Assembly (NCBI GenBank): GCA_905205195.1 | Contig: CAJLCS010000104.1 | Location: 1 to 5,546 of the forward strand | DNA length: 5,546 nucleotides | Direction: 5' to 3' | Source: an uncultured Eubacteriales bacterium | Lineage (GTDB): Bacteria > Bacillota > Clostridia > Oscillospirales > Oscillospiraceae | Shown: positions 3,393 to 5,546 of the stretch, in pieces | Layout of the letters: each line of letters starts with the position of its first letter | Numbering within the stretch: the first letter of the stretch is position 1 | The notes under the pieces: model-generated | Databases searched by the model: none | What the model saw: only the letters and a program-made list of their open reading frames with translations | What the model was told of the DNA's origin: nothing | Made by a program: the position numbers and the translations under genes

Positions 3393-5546
3393 GGAAACAC
3401 GGACCTTCTCAGCCGTCGCTTCGGCAATCTTGCCGGTCGCTTCGGTCTTGACTTCCTCAAGGGTCTTATCGGAAATCACCAGATAGCTGTAGGCCTCGTA
3501 CTTGTCGGACCACATCATGGGCGTGCCGTCATAAGACAGGATCTTTCCCTCGGAGACGGTACCCGCCGCCGTGACCAGCCACATGGTCCTGCCGTTGAGC
3601 TTGAGGTACTCGGCGACCTCCACGGTGAGGATCTGCTTGGCGGTCTTCTCCACGGTGACGGTCAGAGCCTCACCGGTGAGCTTGGCCGCCGGGATGGTGT
3701 ACTTGCCTTCCGCATCGGCGGTCAGTTCCTCGTCGCCCAGCTTCACGGTATAGTCAAAGCCCGCATCGGCATTCAGGGTGAAGGAGAAGTCAACGCCGTT
3801 CGTGGCGGTCTGGCTCGTGCCGCCGACCACATCGCCGGAGCCGGAGCCGGTGAAGGTGATGGTGGTGGTAGTGGGAGCCTTCCTGGTCTGCTCAGCCGTA
3901 ATCACGATGGAACCGACGACATCCGCGCCCTTGACGGTGTAGATACGAGCATCGTCAGAGTCAAGCGTCAACTCCGGCGTATATGCCATACCGTTCACGG
4001 TGACCGTCAGGGTGTAGTCATACTCGCTCGTATTCAGATTGTTGAACTGGATGTCGAAATCTTTTCCGTAGGTCGCATAGTCGGAAACGAAAATATGACT
4101 CTTGGCGCTGCCGGTCCAGGTGACCGGATACTTCTTCGGTGTCTTGGTATCCCGGATAATCAGGTTGCCGGACACGTTCTTCACAGTGAATGTGCCGTCG
4201 CCGTTGTCGATGACTTCCACATTGCCGCCGCCCATGGAGGAGCCGGTAAACACATAGTCATAGTGGGGATCCTTGGCGGTGAAGGTGTAATCCGCGCCGG
4301 GGGCCACGGTGCTCTCGCCGGTGAAGTCATCGCTCAGGTCAACGGTGTAGCCGCCGACGGTAATGACGGCAGCGGCGGTGCCGATCGTGGCGGCAGGGGC
4401 ATCCTGCGCCGCAGCATTGGCGGCCTTGTCGATGTTGGCCGCCGTGACGGTCACGGTTGCCTCGCCCATGGCCTTGCCGGTGAAGGAGAGCACGATGTTG
4501 TCGGTGCCGCAGGTCTTGTCGGCGCCGTAGCCGTTGACGGTGAGCTTGCCGTTTTCGTCCTTCACCGCAGCGTCGGTGTTGATGCCGGTGTAGGTCAGCT
4601 TCTCCGCATCGTAGGTCACTTCAAAGTGGTACGCGTTGTAGGTGGTTTCCTTGTCATTGCCCACCGTCAGGGTGACGTTGGCCGTCTCGCCCATGGCGAT
4701 GCTGCTGCCCTCGCCCACGGAAACGGTGTAGCCTTCCGTTTCGGGCACATCCGGCACATCGGGGCCTTCGGAGGTCTGCCAGGTCAGGACGGGATAGCCG
4801 CCGTTGATCTTGCCGGCGTCCTTCTTGAAGGCGTCGCCCAGGAGGGCCAGAACCTCGTCGGACTTCAGCTCGTCTGCCGTCTTGGCGGTAACATCCGTAA
4901 AATTCACGCGGAGCGTGCTGTTTTCGCCGTTCGCCTTCGCAGCAACGGTGTCCAGATAATACACATTGCTGCCGTTCACATAGAACGCATCGCCGGTCAC
5001 GCCGCCCGCGTAGGACTTCGAGGCATATGCGCTGCTTGCATCAAAGCCGACCGCGCCCGTGGAATAGCAGTTTTTCAGTTCGCTGTAGAGCTTCTGGGAG
5101 GTATAGCCATTTGCAGAGCCGATGACGCCGCCGACACCGTTGCCGGACTTGCCGAGAGCCGTGCTGTAGCAGGCACCGGTGTTGTAGCAATTCTGTACGG
5201 TGCTCGCCCAGTTCACGGAGTTGCTGCGGGCGCCTTCCATAAAGCCCGCGATGCCGCCGACGTCAGAGGTGCCGGTGATCGCGCCGTAGTTCGCGCAGCC
5301 CTCGATGGTAGAGCCGGCAATCTGGCCGGCAATGCCGCCCGCGTTGCCGCTGGTGATGCCGACTGCGGTGATGCTGCCGGTGTTCAGGCAATTGCGGATT
5401 ACGGTGCCCTTGAAGGTACGGCACACGATGCCGCCCGCCTCCGTACCGGCGGAGAGCGCGCCGTTGTTGACGCAGTTCTCGATCAGCGTGTAGGTCTCGC
5501 TGCCGCTCGCGGTGGAGGAACCCGCAACACCGAGAATACCACCCAT
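3201..5546 (-). CDS. Secreted GLUG-repeat / cohesin-like / dockerin protein, C-terminal 781 aa (5' end outside window)
   Basis: This is a large modular extracellular protein cut by the window edge. The ATG at the edge lies inside a GLUG repeat, so it is not the start. Residues below count from the edge. At 1-185, five to six GLUG-type repeats of about 27-42 aa alternate GGI-G (2, 38, 70, 97, 139, 181) with NCxNxG-like motifs (24, 52, 83, 119, 159). At 261-271 there is a PDVPDVPE linker. At 273-398 a cohesin-like domain shows GETANVTLTVGN and YNAYHFEVTYDAEKL. At about 400-636 three beta-rich modules of 73-84 aa follow, and at 639-717 a module rich in Trp/Tyr. At 718-781 is a type I dockerin with two calcium loops starting at D722 and D760. 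There is no C-terminal sortase signal or membrane helix, so the dockerin is the likely attachment device. No catalytic domain is visible; adhesion or scaffolding is likely. It is co-directional with the membrane cohesin-like gene, 66 nt downstream. Confidence 0.88.
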   Translation of the reverse strand: MGGILGVAGSSTASGSETYTLIENCVNNGALSAGTEAGGIVCRTFKGTVIRNCLNTGSITAVGITSGNAGGIAGQIAGSTIEGCANYGAITGTSDVGGIAGFMEGARSNSVNWASTVQNCYNTGACYSTALGKSGNGVGGVIGSANGYTSQKLYSELKNCYSTGAVGFDASSAYASKSYAGGVTGDAFYVNGSNVYYLDTVAAKANGENSTLRVNFTDVTAKTADELKSDEVLALLGDAFKKDAGKINGGYPVLTWQTSEGPDVPDVPETEGYTVSVGEGSSIAMGETANVTLTVGNDKETTYNAYHFEVTYDAEKLTYTGINTDAAVKDENGKLTVNGYGADKTCGTDNIVLSFTGKAMGEATVTVTAANIDKAANAAAQDAPAATIGTAAAVITVGGYTVDLSDDFTGESTVAPGADYTFTAKDPHYDYVFTGSSMGGGNVEVIDNGDGTFTVKNVSGNLIIRDTKTPKKYPVTWTGSAKSHIFVSDYATYGKDFDIQFNNLNTSEYDYTLTVTVNGMAYTPELTLDSDDARIYTVKGADVVGSIVITAEQTRKAPTTTTITFTGSGSGDVVGGTSQTATNGVDFSFTLNADAGFDYTVKLGDEELTADAEGKYTIPAAKLTGEALTVTVEKTAKQILTVEVAEYLKLNGRTMWLVTAAGTVSEGKILSYDGTPMMWSDKYEAYSYLVISDKTLEEVKTEATGKIAEATAEKVRVSYDCDVNKTGSVDINDVQLVYNMYNAKYDSFDRVPVLKFLEADVNGDKTVSTLDATAIINRILG
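4353..4730 (-). other. Cohesin-like domain of the large secreted protein
   Basis: This encodes residues 273-398. It has the usual pattern of an early GETANVTLTV strand, a YNAYHFEVTYDAEKL strand pair, IVLSFTGKAMGEATVTVTAANI and a closing AAVITVGG strand, as in type I/II cohesins and carbohydrate-binding cohesin-fold domains. A Pro-rich linker precedes it. Assignment is by pattern only; a profile search would settle it. Confidence 0.65.

Noticed and set aside
5544..5546. ATG at the window edge as the start of the large protein
   Set aside because: It falls inside a GLUG repeat (MGGILG) with no signal peptide, so it is an internal methionine and the gene continues outside the window.

Overview
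The window looks like a piece of chromosome from a moderately GC-rich, Gram-positive, strictly anaerobic gut clostridium, probably Oscillospiraceae/Ruminococcaceae-like. The clues are strong GGAGG-type ribosome binding sites, GLUG-repeat and dockerin-bearing secreted proteins, Listeria-Bacteroides (InlB B) repeats and sigma-70-type promoters. The taxonomic placement is inference from protein style; no marker gene is present.

Region 1 (1-322) is a tRNA-Arg locus with a scar. A complete tRNA-Arg(CCU) gene (123-199, minus) has its own consensus promoter and a terminator. Just upstream of it, on the same strand, lies the 5' half of a second, different tRNA-Arg(CCU) (283-322). It has an equally good promoter but stops abruptly just past the anticodon loop. 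Base composition switches at this break: sampled stretches on the left are about 30% GC and on the right about 60%. The simplest reading is the end of an integrated element (or its remnant) that recombined in the anticodon loop of the host tRNA gene and carries a replacement tRNA-Arg(CCU).

Region 2 (323-588) is mostly intergenic. It holds the promoter of the truncated tRNA and a 26-codon plus-strand gene with a near-perfect Shine-Dalgarno (SD) sequence and its own rho-independent terminator. This gene does not appear if only long ORFs are considered.

Region 3 (589-2036) is a single-gene unit on the minus strand. It encodes a MATE-family efflux transporter of 461 aa with a recognisable extended -10 promoter.

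Region 4 (2053-5546) is a minus-strand surface-protein operon read from the right edge. Its first visible gene is the C-terminal 781 residues of a large secreted protein: GLUG repeats, a cohesin-like domain, three beta-rich modules, a conserved-looking pre-dockerin module and a type I dockerin. After a 66-nt gap containing a strong hairpin without a U-tract comes a 345-aa membrane protein: signal peptide, cohesin-like domain, InlB repeat, one transmembrane helix and a second InlB repeat. A strong terminator closes the operon. The pairing of a dockerin (plus cohesin-like) protein with a membrane-anchored cohesin-like protein suggests a small cellulosome-like attachment or fibre system on the cell surface. 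Binding between them is inferred, not shown.
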